64,000 bases of DNA, taken from assembly GCF_030165005.1 (NCBI RefSeq), contig NZ_JASNNW010000001.1, positions 310,001 through 374,000 of the forward strand. The letters run 5' to 3'. A model generated the notes under the pieces. That model was not told the DNA's origin, searched no databases, and was given only the letters and a program-made list of their open reading frames with translations. Below are positions 16,675 through 25,526 of the stretch, one piece after another. Position 1 is the stretch's first letter, and every line of letters starts with the position of its first letter. The position numbers were made by a program, and so were the translations under genes. This DNA comes from Blastococcus capsensis (GTDB lineage: Bacteria > Actinomycetota > Actinomycetes > Mycobacteriales > Geodermatophilaceae).

Positions 16675-16756
16675 CGGCGCCGCCCGCCGAGCTCGCGTAC
16701 TTCCCCTGCGCGCAGTGGTGATGCGAGCGCGCCCGCAAGGAGAAGGAGGTACCCCC

Positions 16757-19405
16757 GTGGCGGTGGCCGACGAGTTCAGCCGACCGTCCCCGACGGCGCC
16801 CGAGTACGACCGGCAGCCGCCGCAGGACGTCGCGGCAGAGCAGTCGGTGCTCGGCGGCATGCTGCTGAGCAAGGACGCGATCGCCGACGTCGTGGAGGTC
16901 TTGCACGGCAACGACTTCTACCGGCCGGCGCACCAGGTGGTCTTCGACTGCGTCCTCGACCTCTACGGGCGGGGCGAGCCGGCCGACGCGATCACCGTGG
17001 CCGCGGAGCTCAACCGCACCGACCAGTTGTCGAAGATGGGCGGCGCGGTCTACCTGCACACGCTGATCGCTTCGACGCCGACGGCGGCCAACGCCGGCTA
17101 CTACGCGGCGATCGTCGCCGAGCAGGCCGTGCTCCGCCGCCTGGTCGAGGCGGGTACCCGCGTGGTCCAGCTCGGGTACGGCGCGGCCGGGGGCAAGGGC
17201 GACGTCGACGACATCGTCGACCGCGCCCAGCAGGAGATCTACGACGTCACCGAGAAGCGGATGAGCGAGGACTACTCGCGCCTCGAGGACGTCCTCCAGC
17301 CCACGATGGACGAGCTGGACGCCATCGCGTCCCGCGGCGGCACCGCCCGCGGCGTGCCGACCGGCATCCGCGACCTCGACGAGCTGACCAACGGTCTGCA
17401 GGCCGGTCAGATGGTCGTCATCGCGGCCCGGCCTGGGGTGGGCAAATCGACGCTAGGGCTTGACATCGCTCGGTCAGCTACGGTAAAGCACCAGATGCCC
17501 GCGGTGATCTTCTCGCTCGAGATGAGCAAGCACGAGATCACGATGCGTCTGCTTTCGGCCGAGGCGAAGGTGCCGCTGCACCACATGCGCGCCGGCACGC
17601 TCTCGGACGAGGACTGGGCGAAGCTGGCCCGCCGGATGGGCGAGGTGGCCGACGCCCCGCTCTACATCGACGACTCGCCGAACATGACGATGATGGAGAT
17701 CCGGGCCAAGGCGCGGCGGCTCAAGCAGCGCAACGACCTCAAGCTCGTGGTCATCGACTACCTCCAGCTGATGACCTCGGGCAAGCGCGTCGAGAGCCGG
17801 CAGCAGGAGGTCTCGGAGTTCTCCCGAGCGCTGAAGCTGCTGGCCAAGGAGCTCGAGGTCCCGGTCATCGCGATGTCGCAGCTCAACCGTGGCTCGGAGC
17901 AGCGTCAGGACAAGAAGCCGATGCTCTCCGACCTCCGCGAGTCCGGTTGCCTGACGGCCGACACGCGGATCCTGCGCGCGGACACCGGCGCGGAGACCAC
18001 GATGGGGCAGCTGTTCGAGACCGGGGCTACCGACGTGCCGGTGTGGTCGCTCGACGACAACCTTCGCTACGTCCGGCGCCACCTCACGCACGTCTTCTCG
18101 ACCGGCCGAAAGCAGGTCTTCCAGCTGACGACGTCGTCGGGCAAGACGGTGCGAGCTACGGCCAACCACCCCTTCCTCACCTTCGACGGTTTCCGGGCAC
18201 TGGGGGAGTTGGCACTGGGTGACCGCATCGCGGTCCCCCGCCATGTGCCGGCCCCCGATCGGATGACGGTCTGGGAGGACGAGAAGGTCACCCTCCTGGC
18301 GCACTTGATTGGTGATGGCAGCTTCGTCAAGCGACAGCCGCTGCGCTATGCGTCGATCGACGAGGCCAACCTCCGAGCGGTCACGACGGCGGCGCTCCAC
18401 TTCGGCGTGGTCGCGGTTCGCGACGAGTACCCCGCGGCTCGGTGCACGACCTTGCGGCTGCGGGCACCGTTCCCCCTCACCCACGGAAACCGCAATCCGA
18501 TCGCCGCCTGGCTCGATGAGCTGGGGCTGATCGGGCTGCGGAGCCACGAGAAGTTCGTGCCGGAGCCCGTGTTCTGCCTTCCCAAGAAGCAGATCGCCAT
18601 GTTCCTGCGCCACCTCTGGGCCACCGACGGATCGGTGACGGTGAACAAGAACGGCCGTGGCGGCCGTGTCTACTACGCGTCGACCAGCCGGCAGCTCGTC
18701 GACGACGTCTCCCGCCTGCTGCTCCGATTTGGCATCTCCTGCCGAGTCCGCCGGGTCAGCAAGAGCGGCTACCGCGACGGTTGGACGCTCGACATCAGCG
18801 GCTGCGACGACCAGCGGCGGTTCCTCGGGGAGGTCGGCGTCCACGGGGCACGCGGTGAAGCCGCTGAGCGCCTTCTGGAGATCGTGCGGGGGCTCTCCGG
18901 GAACACGAACGTGGACACCATCCCCACGCAGGTCTGGGAGCGCGTTCGTGACGTCCTGGCGGAGCGGGGCATGAGCCACCGCGCGTTCGCCGCCGCCATG
19001 GGGTCCGCGTTCTGCGGAAGCACGATGTGGAAGCACGCCCCCAGTCGGGAGCGTCTGGGGCGGGTCGCCGAGATCCTCGGCGCCGCTGACCTGGAGATGC
19101 AGGCGGTCAACGACCTGCTCTGGGACGAAATAGTCTCCATCGAGGCGGGTGCCGTGGAGGAGGTCTACGACGCCACTGTGCTCGGTGGCCACAACTTCGT
19201 GGCGGAGGGAATCGCCGTCCACAACAGCATCGAGCAGGACGCCGACATGGTGATGATGATCCACCGCGAGGACATGTACGAGAAGGAGTCTCCGCGGGCC
19301 GGCGAGGCCGACATCATGCTGGTGAAGCACCGCAACGGCCCGACCGCGAACGTCACGGTCGCCTTCCAGGGTCACTACAGCCGCTTCGTCGACATGGCGA
19401 ACTGA
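16757..19405 (+). CDS. dnaB: replicative DNA helicase DnaB with intein
   Basis: Unwinds DNA at the replication fork. Starts at GTG 16757, 6 bases after AAGGAGGT. The precursor is 882 residues; removal of the 426-residue intein leaves 456, normal for DnaB. N-terminal domain: PPQDVAAEQSVLGGMLLS. The RecA-like domain has Walker A ARPGVGKST (Lys near 230), Walker B LVVIDYLQLM, and MSQLNRGSEQR. The intein interrupts SDLRESG/SIEQDADMVMMIH, the same point as the well-known Synechocystis DnaB intein. The mature C-terminus ends GHYSRFVDMAN. Position after rplI matches Mycobacterium, whose dnaB also carries an intein. Confidence 0.97.
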   Translation: MAVADEFSRPSPTAPEYDRQPPQDVAAEQSVLGGMLLSKDAIADVVEVLHGNDFYRPAHQVVFDCVLDLYGRGEPADAITVAAELNRTDQLSKMGGAVYLHTLIASTPTAANAGYYAAIVAEQAVLRRLVEAGTRVVQLGYGAAGGKGDVDDIVDRAQQEIYDVTEKRMSEDYSRLEDVLQPTMDELDAIASRGGTARGVPTGIRDLDELTNGLQAGQMVVIAARPGVGKSTLGLDIARSATVKHQMPAVIFSLEMSKHEITMRLLSAEAKVPLHHMRAGTLSDEDWAKLARRMGEVADAPLYIDDSPNMTMMEIRAKARRLKQRNDLKLVVIDYLQLMTSGKRVESRQQEVSEFSRALKLLAKELEVPVIAMSQLNRGSEQRQDKKPMLSDLRESGCLTADTRILRADTGAETTMGQLFETGATDVPVWSLDDNLRYVRRHLTHVFSTGRKQVFQLTTSSGKTVRATANHPFLTFDGFRALGELALGDRIAVPRHVPAPDRMTVWEDEKVTLLAHLIGDGSFVKRQPLRYASIDEANLRAVTTAALHFGVVAVRDEYPAARCTTLRLRAPFPLTHGNRNPIAAWLDELGLIGLRSHEKFVPEPVFCLPKKQIAMFLRHLWATDGSVTVNKNGRGGRVYYASTSRQLVDDVSRLLLRFGISCRVRRVSKSGYRDGWTLDISGCDDQRRFLGEVGVHGARGEAAERLLEIVRGLSGNTNVDTIPTQVWERVRDVLAERGMSHRAFAAAMGSAFCGSTMWKHAPSRERLGRVAEILGAADLEMQAVNDLLWDEIVSIEAGAVEEVYDATVLGGHNFVAEGIAVHNSIEQDADMVMMIHREDMYEKESPRAGEADIMLVKHRNGPTANVTVAFQGHYSRFVDMAN
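17948..19225 (+). mobile_element. DnaB intein with LAGLIDADG homing endonuclease and HTH-like segment
   Basis: Self-splicing protein insert of 426 residues, from Cys398 of the precursor to the Asn before extein Ser. Splicing motifs: block A CLTADTRIL, block B RATANHPFLTF, block F VYDATVLGGHNFVAEG, block G GIAVHN/S. Two dodecapeptide motifs, LLAHLIGDGSF and FLRHLWATDGSV (near residues 513 and 616), mark a DOD homing endonuclease; the acidic residues are kept, so it may be active. After the second motif, VLAERGMSHRAFAAAMG with PSRERLGRVAEIL resembles a Xre-type helix-turn-helix, an added DNA-binding module. Codon choice looks slightly less GC-biased than in the exteins. Confidence 0.95.
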
Positions 19406-19420
19406 CCGGCACGCAGCGCT

Positions 19421-19454
19421 GCGGGGCCCGGGACGAGTCGGTCCCGGACCCCGC
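19421..19454 (+). terminator. hairpin terminator after dnaB
   Basis: GCGGGGCCCGGGAC (19421-19434) pairs with 19441-19454 (14 bp, one mismatch, 6-base loop), 16 bases after the dnaB stop. The rest of the gap to 19642 contains no gene I can see. Confidence 0.7.
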
Positions 19455-19642
19455 GCCGTACGGCCACGATGGGTGCCGGAAGGCCGCAGGGATCGCGCCA
19501 TGGCGCGTCATTGGGCTGGGAGCACTCTGGGAGGACCGTTCCGTTCAGCGCTGCGCTACGAGTTGTCGCGACGGCCCTACGGCGAGTTGTGGCTCACATC
19601 ACGGCCGGTTAGGAAGAGGTCCCCTGAAACATTGGAGACCCA

Positions 19643-21553
19643 GTGCCCTATCCCTCACGGCGTCACGTCGCAGGCTCGGTCCTCGGCGTCCTGGCCCTGA
19701 CGGCCACCGTCTCGGTCACCGCCACTCCCGCGGCGGCCGACCCCCTCAAGCCCATGGTGGTCTCGGTCTTCCCGTCCGACGACCTCACGGTCCGCGACCC
19801 GAATCAGCTGACCGGACGCCGGATCGCCCTGCCCGCCGGGAACTGCGCGCAGCCGGTCCTCTGCGGGCTGGTCCGCGAGCTCAACGAGCTCGACGGCTTC
19901 GACCTCGACCCGCGGATCGCCGTCCGGTTCACCCAGCCGGTCGACCCGGAGGGGGCCGCCCAGCGGATCACCCTCGAGGCCCCCGACGGTGGGCGGACCG
20001 GTGTCGACCGGGTCGTCTGGGACCCGGCGGCGAACACCCTCTACGCACACCCGGCCGAGCAGCTGGCTCCCGGCACCACCTACCGGCTCCGCGTGCACGA
20101 CGCTCCAGGCCACGAGGCCACGGACGAGACGTTCACGACGATGAGCGCCACCGACGGGCTGCTCGACCTGCGTCGCCAGATCGACAGCGGCGCGGCCTTC
20201 GCCGCCGTCGGCATCGAGCAGCCCGGCCTGCAGGTGGACGGCGTCTTCCCCGTGGGCGGCACGACGCTCACCTGGGCCAAGGACGGTGGCACCACGGATC
20301 CGGATCCGGCGCCGCAGCCGCTCGCCCAGCTGCCGCCCACCAGCACGCTGGCCTTCGGCTCGTTCCTCGCGCCCTCCTGGCTGGGCCCGGACGTCACCCT
20401 CCCGCAGACGCCTACGCGGGACGCCGGGCCCGAGCCCGTCGAGGCGGAGCGGCTGCCGTTCCTCGCCGTCCTGCCGCCCGGCGCGCCGCCGGCCGGTGGG
20501 TGGCCGACGGCGGTGTTCGGGCACGGCTTCACCCGGTCGACCGCCGACGTCCTCCTGGCGGCTATCACCAACGCGCAGAGCGGCATCGCCACCATCGCGA
20601 CCAACGTGGTCGGGCACGGAACCGGGCCGGAGAGCGCGTGGCTGATCAGCAGCGGGACCGAGCAGACGAGACTGCTCACCTACGGCCGGGGCGTCGACCA
20701 GAACGGTGATGGGGTCATCGGCAGCACCGAGGGGTCATCGGCCACCGGCGACGCCGCGCCCGCCTCGTCCCGCGACGCGCTCCGGCAGACCGCCGCGGAC
20801 GTCATGACGCTGGTGCGCTCGCTGGGCGGCGCCGACGTCGACGGCGACGGAGCGCCGGACCTCTCCGGCGACGAGGTGACCTACTTCGGGCAGAGCTTCG
20901 GCGGCATCTACGGCACCATGCTCACCGGCGTCGACGGGCAGGTCGCCCGCTCGGTGCTCAACGTCCCCGGCGGCCCGATCAGCGAGATCGCCCGGCTCTC
21001 GCCGGCTTTCCGCCCGCTCACCACGAAGGCGCTGCGCGCCGCCGGGCTGCTCAACAGCGACGACCCGACCCGCAACTTCTTCCACGAGCAGCTGCCGCTG
21101 CGTGGTGAGGGCCCGGTGACGGTGACCGTGGACGGTGCCGTGGAGATCCAGGAGTACCTGGCGCGGGCGACGTGGTTGTCCCGCTCGGGCAGCCCGGAGA
21201 CCTTCGCGCCGCTCATCGAGCCGGAGCGGGTGCTCGTGCAGGTGGCGTTCGGCGACGAGACGGTGCCCAACCCCACGTCCTACACCCTCGTCGACGCCGG
21301 CGGCCTGTGGTCGCGGACCAGCCTGTACCGCAACGACCTGACGGCCCAGAGAGAGCTCAACCCGCACAGCTTCCTGCTCAACGTGCCGCAGTTCCCGACG
21401 GGGGCGCTGCAGGCGCAGGAGCAGGTCGCCGAGTTCCTCGGCAACGACCAGGTGGTCGATCCCGACGGCCTCGGCCCGGTGTGGGAAGCGCCGATCAGCG
21501 ACCCGGCTCTGCTGCTGCCGCTGAACTACCCCTCCCCCGCAACGCGCCCCTGA
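19643..21553 (+). CDS. secreted alpha/beta hydrolase, extracellular lipase-like
   Basis: A 636-residue exported protein. A signal peptide covers about residues 1-33 (ends ATPAAADP). Residues 35-165 look like the beta-rich, Ig-like N-terminal domain of bacterial virulence-factor lipases (RIAVRFTQPVDPE, TLYAHPAEQLAPGTTYRLRV). The hydrolase domain begins near 275 (FLAVLPPGAPPAGGWPTAVFGHGF); the nucleophile elbow is GQSFGG with Ser near 418, and a calcium-like DVDGDGAPD insertion precedes it. Acid and His of the triad are probably in GDETVPNP and NPHSFLL. Starts at GTG 19643 after TTGGAGACC. Substrate is probably an ester or lipid, but this is inference. Confidence 0.78.
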   Translation: MPYPSRRHVAGSVLGVLALTATVSVTATPAAADPLKPMVVSVFPSDDLTVRDPNQLTGRRIALPAGNCAQPVLCGLVRELNELDGFDLDPRIAVRFTQPVDPEGAAQRITLEAPDGGRTGVDRVVWDPAANTLYAHPAEQLAPGTTYRLRVHDAPGHEATDETFTTMSATDGLLDLRRQIDSGAAFAAVGIEQPGLQVDGVFPVGGTTLTWAKDGGTTDPDPAPQPLAQLPPTSTLAFGSFLAPSWLGPDVTLPQTPTRDAGPEPVEAERLPFLAVLPPGAPPAGGWPTAVFGHGFTRSTADVLLAAITNAQSGIATIATNVVGHGTGPESAWLISSGTEQTRLLTYGRGVDQNGDGVIGSTEGSSATGDAAPASSRDALRQTAADVMTLVRSLGGADVDGDGAPDLSGDEVTYFGQSFGGIYGTMLTGVDGQVARSVLNVPGGPISEIARLSPAFRPLTTKALRAAGLLNSDDPTRNFFHEQLPLRGEGPVTVTVDGAVEIQEYLARATWLSRSGSPETFAPLIEPERVLVQVAFGDETVPNPTSYTLVDAGGLWSRTSLYRNDLTAQRELNPHSFLLNVPQFPTGALQAQEQVAEFLGNDQVVDPDGLGPVWEAPISDPALLLPLNYPSPATRP

Positions 21554-21564
21554 CCGATCGCGGT

Positions 21565-21613
21565 TGAACGGGAGAGGCCCAGAACCGTCTCGGTTCTGGG
21601 CCTCTCCCGTTCA
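21565..21613. terminator. perfect 23-bp bidirectional terminator
   Basis: Bases 21565-21587 pair without mismatch with 21591-21613 around a TCT loop. It lies between the convergent secreted-hydrolase and desaturase genes, 12 and 31 bases from their stops, and can serve both strands. Confidence 0.93.
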
Positions 21614-21643
21614 CTGCCCCGCCCGGAGAGGTGGGGTCCTTCC

Positions 21644-22840
21644 TCAGGCGGCGGCGCGCATCAGCTGGCGGCGGACCTTCTTGCCCCCGGTCGTCATGCG
21701 GACCAGCTTCACCACCTGCGCCGGGGCGTTCTTCGGCGTGGTCTCGGCCAGCCAGCCGTTGGGGAGCGACAGCCGGATGACCTTGTGCCAGGCGCTCGCG
21801 ACCTGCTTGTAGAGCGGGGCGGAGTGGTAGGTGAGGCCGTACCGGTCGAAGATCTCCTTCACCCGTGGGGCGATCTCGGCGTACCGGTTGCTGGGGAGGT
21901 CGGGGAACAGGTGGTGCTCCACCTGGTGCGACAGGTTCCCGGTCATGATGTGCATGGCCTTGCTGCCGGAGATGTTGGCCGAGCCGAGCATCTGCCGGAC
22001 GTACCACTCACCGCGGGTCTCGCCGTCGATCGAGGTCTTCTCGAAGGTCTCGACGCCCTCGGGGAAGTGTCCGCACATGATCACCGAGTGCGACCAGAGG
22101 TTGCGCACCACGTTGGCGGTGAAGTTCGCGGCCAGGGTCGGCAGGAACGACGGGCCCGACAGCAGCGGGTGGACGACGTAGTCCTTGGCCGCCTGGTTGC
22201 GGATCTTCTTCAGCACCTGCTTGGTGGCGGCCCTGAACTTCGGGTCGTTGCGGCGCTTCTTGGTGGCCAGGTTCTTGCCCAGCTCGAGGTCGTAGGCGGC
22301 GATGCCGTACTCGAAGAAGCAGGCGTTGATGAAGTTCCACAGCGGCTGCGCCAGGTACATCGGGTGCCACTTCTGGTCCTCGTCGACGCGCATGATGCCG
22401 TAGCCGAGGTCGTTGTCCTTGCCGATCACGTTCGTGTACGTGTGGTGCAGCTCGTTGTGCGAGTGCTTCCACTGCTCGGCCGGGCTGGCCATGTCCCACT
22501 CCCAGGTCGTGGAGTGGATCTTCGGGTCGCGCATCCAATCCCACTGACCGTGCAGGATGTTGTGCCCGATCTCCATGTTCTCGAGGATCTTGGCCACCGA
22601 GAGACCGGCGGTACCGAGCACCCAGGCCGGCGGGAACTTCGAGAACAGCAGCACGGCGCGGCTGCCCAGCTCGAGCTTGCGCTGCACGTCGATGACCGTC
22701 CGGATGTACTTCGCGTCGTCCGCGCCGAGGCTGTCGCGCACCTCCTGGCGGATGGTGTCGAGCTCCTTGCCGATGAGCTCGATGTCCTCACGGGTGAGGT
22801 GCTCGATCGGGTTCTCGGGCTTCTTCTGGATGACGGTCAT
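21644..22840 (-). CDS. membrane fatty-acid desaturase, DesA3-like
   Basis: Oxygen-dependent, di-iron acyl desaturase of the inner membrane. The 398-residue product starts at ATG 22840. The three His boxes are present: GHNILHGQWDW, HSHNELHHTYTN and HQVEHHLFPDLPSNRY. Hydrophobic stretches lie between them (AVLLFSKFPPAWVLG, FINACFFEYGIAAY, NLWSHSVIMCGHF). It resembles the mycobacterial stearoyl-CoA desaturase DesA3, and its partner reductase gene lies 28 bases upstream on the same strand, exactly as for DesA3. A divergent PucR-type gene beyond the reductase may regulate the pair. Confidence 0.92.
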   Translation of the reverse strand: MTVIQKKPENPIEHLTREDIELIGKELDTIRQEVRDSLGADDAKYIRTVIDVQRKLELGSRAVLLFSKFPPAWVLGTAGLSVAKILENMEIGHNILHGQWDWMRDPKIHSTTWEWDMASPAEQWKHSHNELHHTYTNVIGKDNDLGYGIMRVDEDQKWHPMYLAQPLWNFINACFFEYGIAAYDLELGKNLATKKRRNDPKFRAATKQVLKKIRNQAAKDYVVHPLLSGPSFLPTLAANFTANVVRNLWSHSVIMCGHFPEGVETFEKTSIDGETRGEWYVRQMLGSANISGSKAMHIMTGNLSHQVEHHLFPDLPSNRYAEIAPRVKEIFDRYGLTYHSAPLYKQVASAWHKVIRLSLPNGWLAETTPKNAPAQVVKLVRMTTGGKKVRRQLMRAAA

Positions 22841-22868
22841 GGTCCGGCGCTCCTCTGGTCGGGCTGGA

Positions 22869-23975
22869 TCAGTGGTCGATGTCGCAGGCGCCGGCGGCGG
22901 CGCTGATGCAGGTCTGGATGAGGACGCCGTCCCCGGGGGCGGCGGTGGTGATCTCGCCGTTGCGCAGGTCCCGGACGGCGCCCTCGCGCATGGGGAGGAC
23001 GCAGCCGAAGCAGATCCCCATCCGGCAGCCGCTCGGCATGAGCACACCGGCGTCCTCGGCGGCGTCGAGGATCGGCGTCGCGCCGTCGGCCTCGATCGTC
23101 GTGCCGTTCTTCGTGAACGTGACGGTGCCGCCCTCGCCGGTGACCAGGATCCGCGGGCGGAACCGCTCGGTGTAGAGCCGGTCGGCCAGCCCCGCCTCCG
23201 CCCAGTGCTCCTCCAGCGCCTCGAGCATCCCGACCGGGCCGCAGGCCCAGGTGGCGCGCTCGTGCAGGTCGGGCACCAGTTCGGCGATGGACCGGGCGTC
23301 GAGCATCCCGGCGGTGTCGGTGTGCTGCTCGATGAGCCGGATCCGGCCCTCGGCGGCCAGGCGGCGCAGCTCATCGCCGAAGACGACGTCGTCGGCGGTG
23401 GGGGACGAGTGGACGAGGACCGTGTCGGTCAGCTGCTCGGCGGAGTTGCGCAGGATGCCCATGACCGGGGTGATGCCGGAGCCGGCGGTGACGAACAGCG
23501 CCTTGGCCGGCGCCTGCTCCGGGAGGCAGAACTCCCCCGTGGCCTGGTCGAGCTGGATGATCGTGCCCGGGCGCGCCCGGCGCACCAGGTAGTTGCTCAC
23601 CTTGCCGTCGGGAATGGCCTTCACGGTGATCGTGAAGCAGCCGTCGGCGCGATCGAGGATCGAGGTGATCGAGTAGGCGCGCCACTGGCGCACACCGTCC
23701 ACGTCGATGCCGATGCGGACGTACTGGCCCGGCACGTGGGGGAGCCAGTCGCGGCCGGGGCGGATGACGATCGTCGCCGCGTCCCGGGTCTCCGGCTGGA
23801 CGGCCTCGATCCGCCCGCGCAGGGCGGCCCCGGAACGGAGCGGGTCGAACAGGTCGAGGTAGTCGACGGGCAGCAGCGGGGTGGTCACCAGCTCGGCGAA
23901 CTTGAGCACCCGATCGCGCAGCGCGGTCCGCGCCGGCGTGCGGGTCACGGCGGAACGCGGGGCGGTGGCTGTCAT
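22869..23975 (-). CDS. ferredoxin reductase (FAD/NAD(P)H plus 2Fe-2S) partner of desaturase
   Basis: Passes electrons from NAD(P)H to the neighbouring desaturase. The 368-residue protein has an FAD-binding barrel (PGQYVRIGIDVDGVRQWRAYSI in the first third), an NAD(P)-binding domain (FVTAGSGITPVMGIL, WACGPVGMLEAL), and a C-terminal plant-type ferredoxin domain with CRMGICFGC and a final Cys in LIQTCIS. Resembles Rv3230c, the electron donor of DesA3. First gene of a two-gene operon; its start faces the PucR regulator gene across 92 bases. Confidence 0.93.
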   Translation of the reverse strand: MTATAPRSAVTRTPARTALRDRVLKFAELVTTPLLPVDYLDLFDPLRSGAALRGRIEAVQPETRDAATIVIRPGRDWLPHVPGQYVRIGIDVDGVRQWRAYSITSILDRADGCFTITVKAIPDGKVSNYLVRRARPGTIIQLDQATGEFCLPEQAPAKALFVTAGSGITPVMGILRNSAEQLTDTVLVHSSPTADDVVFGDELRRLAAEGRIRLIEQHTDTAGMLDARSIAELVPDLHERATWACGPVGMLEALEEHWAEAGLADRLYTERFRPRILVTGEGGTVTFTKNGTTIEADGATPILDAAEDAGVLMPSGCRMGICFGCVLPMREGAVRDLRNGEITTAAPGDGVLIQTCISAAAGACDIDH

Positions 23976-24067
23976 GTACTCAGTTTTCCCGGTGCGGCGA
24001 CCAAATACCTGTGCCCGGGACGTGAATCGACGGGTAGGTTCTGTTCGCCGAGGACAAAGGAGCCCAG

Positions 24068-25282
24068 ATGACGCCGGACCTCCCTCCGTTCCCCGAAGCG
24101 GTCGCGGAGGCGATGCGCGCCGAGTTGCCGAAGGTGGCCGAGCGGGCGGTCGAAGAGATCATCGTCGCGGTGCCGAGCTACGCCGACGCCTTTCTCGGCC
24201 CGATGGGCCGCAAGATATCCACCGCCGTCGAGCTGACCCTGCGCGGGTTCCTCCAGCTGGCTTCCGCCGGAGGCAACGCCGACGCCGCCACCCCGGGCGG
24301 GTCCGTCGTCGAGGCCGCGTACGCCCTGGGCCGGGGTGAGGCGCGCGGCGGCCGCTCGATGGACGCGCTGCTGGCCGCCTACCGCGTCGGGGCGCGGGTC
24401 TCCTGGCGCGACATGAGCGCCGCCGCGGTCGCCGCCGGCCTGGGCCCGGAGCCGGTGGCCCGGTTCGCCGAGCTGGTCTTCGCCTACATCGACCGGCTGT
24501 CGGCGGCGAGCGTCGCCGGGCACGCCGACGAGCTCGCCTCCAGCGGCCGGGCCCGCCAGCGGCTGCTGGAGCGCCTCGCGCACGGCCTGCTCACCGGCAG
24601 CCCGCGCACCGAGCTGGCCGCCATGGCCCAGCGCGCCGAGTGGGCGTCGCCGCGCACCCTGACCGTCGTGCTGCTCCCGGAGGGCAGGGCGCGCGGCGCA
24701 CTGGCGTCCCTCGACCCGCGCACCCTGGTCGCCGCCGAGGACGTCCCGGACCTGGACCGGACCGGTGATCTCGCGGTGCTGCTGGTGCCCGACGCGGAAG
24801 GCGCCGCGAGGGGCGCCCTGCTGCGCGGTCTGGGCGGCCGCGAGGCGGTGGTGGGGCCGGCACGGACCTGGTGGCACGCGCATGCCTCCTACGGCCGGGC
24901 GCTCCGCGCGCTGCGCCTCGGGATGACCTCCGTCGACGGCGGGCCGGTGGACACCGACGCCCACCTCGCCGAGCTGGTCCTGCGCGCCGACGAGGAGGCG
25001 CTGGCCGACCTGCGGGCCCGGGTGCTGGCGCCCCTGGAGTCGGTCGGGGACACCGCGCGGGAGAAGCTCACCGAGACGTTGCGCAGCTGGCTGATGCACC
25101 AGGGCCGGCGTGACCAGGTGGCCGCGGCGCTGTTCGTCCACCCGCAGACGGTGCGCTACCGGATGACGCAACTGCGCGAGCTCTACGGACCCAAGCTGGA
25201 GGACCCGCGCACGGTCCTGGATCTCACCGTCGCGCTGGGGGCGGTGACTCCCACCGGCGAGGTGCCGGGGAACGCCTGGTGA
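24068..25282 (+). CDS. PucR/CdaR-type transcriptional regulator
   Basis: A 404-residue protein whose C-terminus (about 340-400) is the PucR-type helix-turn-helix: LFVHPQTVRYRMTQLRELYG, then DPRTVLDLTVAL. The N-terminal two thirds is a helical/GGDEF-like sensory region with AAYRVGARVSWRDM, seen in many actinobacterial members. It faces the reductase-desaturase operon, so control of membrane-lipid desaturation is a reasonable guess. A TAGGTT hexamer at 24035-24040 may be its -10. The effector is unknown. Confidence 0.85.
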   Translation: MTPDLPPFPEAVAEAMRAELPKVAERAVEEIIVAVPSYADAFLGPMGRKISTAVELTLRGFLQLASAGGNADAATPGGSVVEAAYALGRGEARGGRSMDALLAAYRVGARVSWRDMSAAAVAAGLGPEPVARFAELVFAYIDRLSAASVAGHADELASSGRARQRLLERLAHGLLTGSPRTELAAMAQRAEWASPRTLTVVLLPEGRARGALASLDPRTLVAAEDVPDLDRTGDLAVLLVPDAEGAARGALLRGLGGREAVVGPARTWWHAHASYGRALRALRLGMTSVDGGPVDTDAHLAELVLRADEEALADLRARVLAPLESVGDTAREKLTETLRSWLMHQGRRDQVAAALFVHPQTVRYRMTQLRELYGPKLEDPRTVLDLTVALGAVTPTGEVPGNAW

Positions 25283-25400
25283 CCGTCTCGCTGTCCCGTC
25301 GGAACCGGCGCTGGTCGTTGGTGGCGACGACGTGCTCGAGCTCGGCGCGGGTCAGCCGCACCACCGCCGGCAGCTCGTCGACGTCGGCCCCGCCACGAAT
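25281..25400 (-). pseudogene. KptA/Tpt1 RNA 2'-phosphotransferase fragment
   Basis: Forty codons on the minus strand read GADVDELPAVV then LTRAELEHVVATNDQRRF. This matches the winged-helix middle of KptA (compare E. coli GWADIDKL and LTRALLDTVVATSDKKRF). The N-terminal part and the whole catalytic C-terminal domain are missing, and the fragment abuts the 3' end of the PucR gene. KptA removes a splice-junction 2'-phosphate from tRNA and is sporadic in bacteria. This is a relic with no function expected. The bases up to 25526 hold nothing else recognisable. Confidence 0.65.
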
Positions 25401-25526
25401 GCGACGACGTCGTGGCGATCGGGCCGTGATGGCCACGAGTTCGTCGCACTCGGCCGGAGCGGTGCAGCTACTACCGCCGTCCGCCCGGTCTGGTGTCGAG
25501 CGGGCACCGGACGGCAGGGTGACGGG

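Larger units (their letters stand above)
16092..16756. other. 665-base non-coding region between rplI and dnaB
   Basis: No credible gene: the open frames here are Arg/Pro-rich shadows. It holds a dispersed palindromic element (16095-16152), a long hairpin (16178-16217), one DnaA-box-like TTGTCCACA (16536-16544, inside the short palindrome ACTTGTCCACAAGT), an 8-bp-arm palindrome (16655-16674) and the dnaB ribosome site. The middle part, about 16220-16500, shows nothing I can name. Confidence 0.7.
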
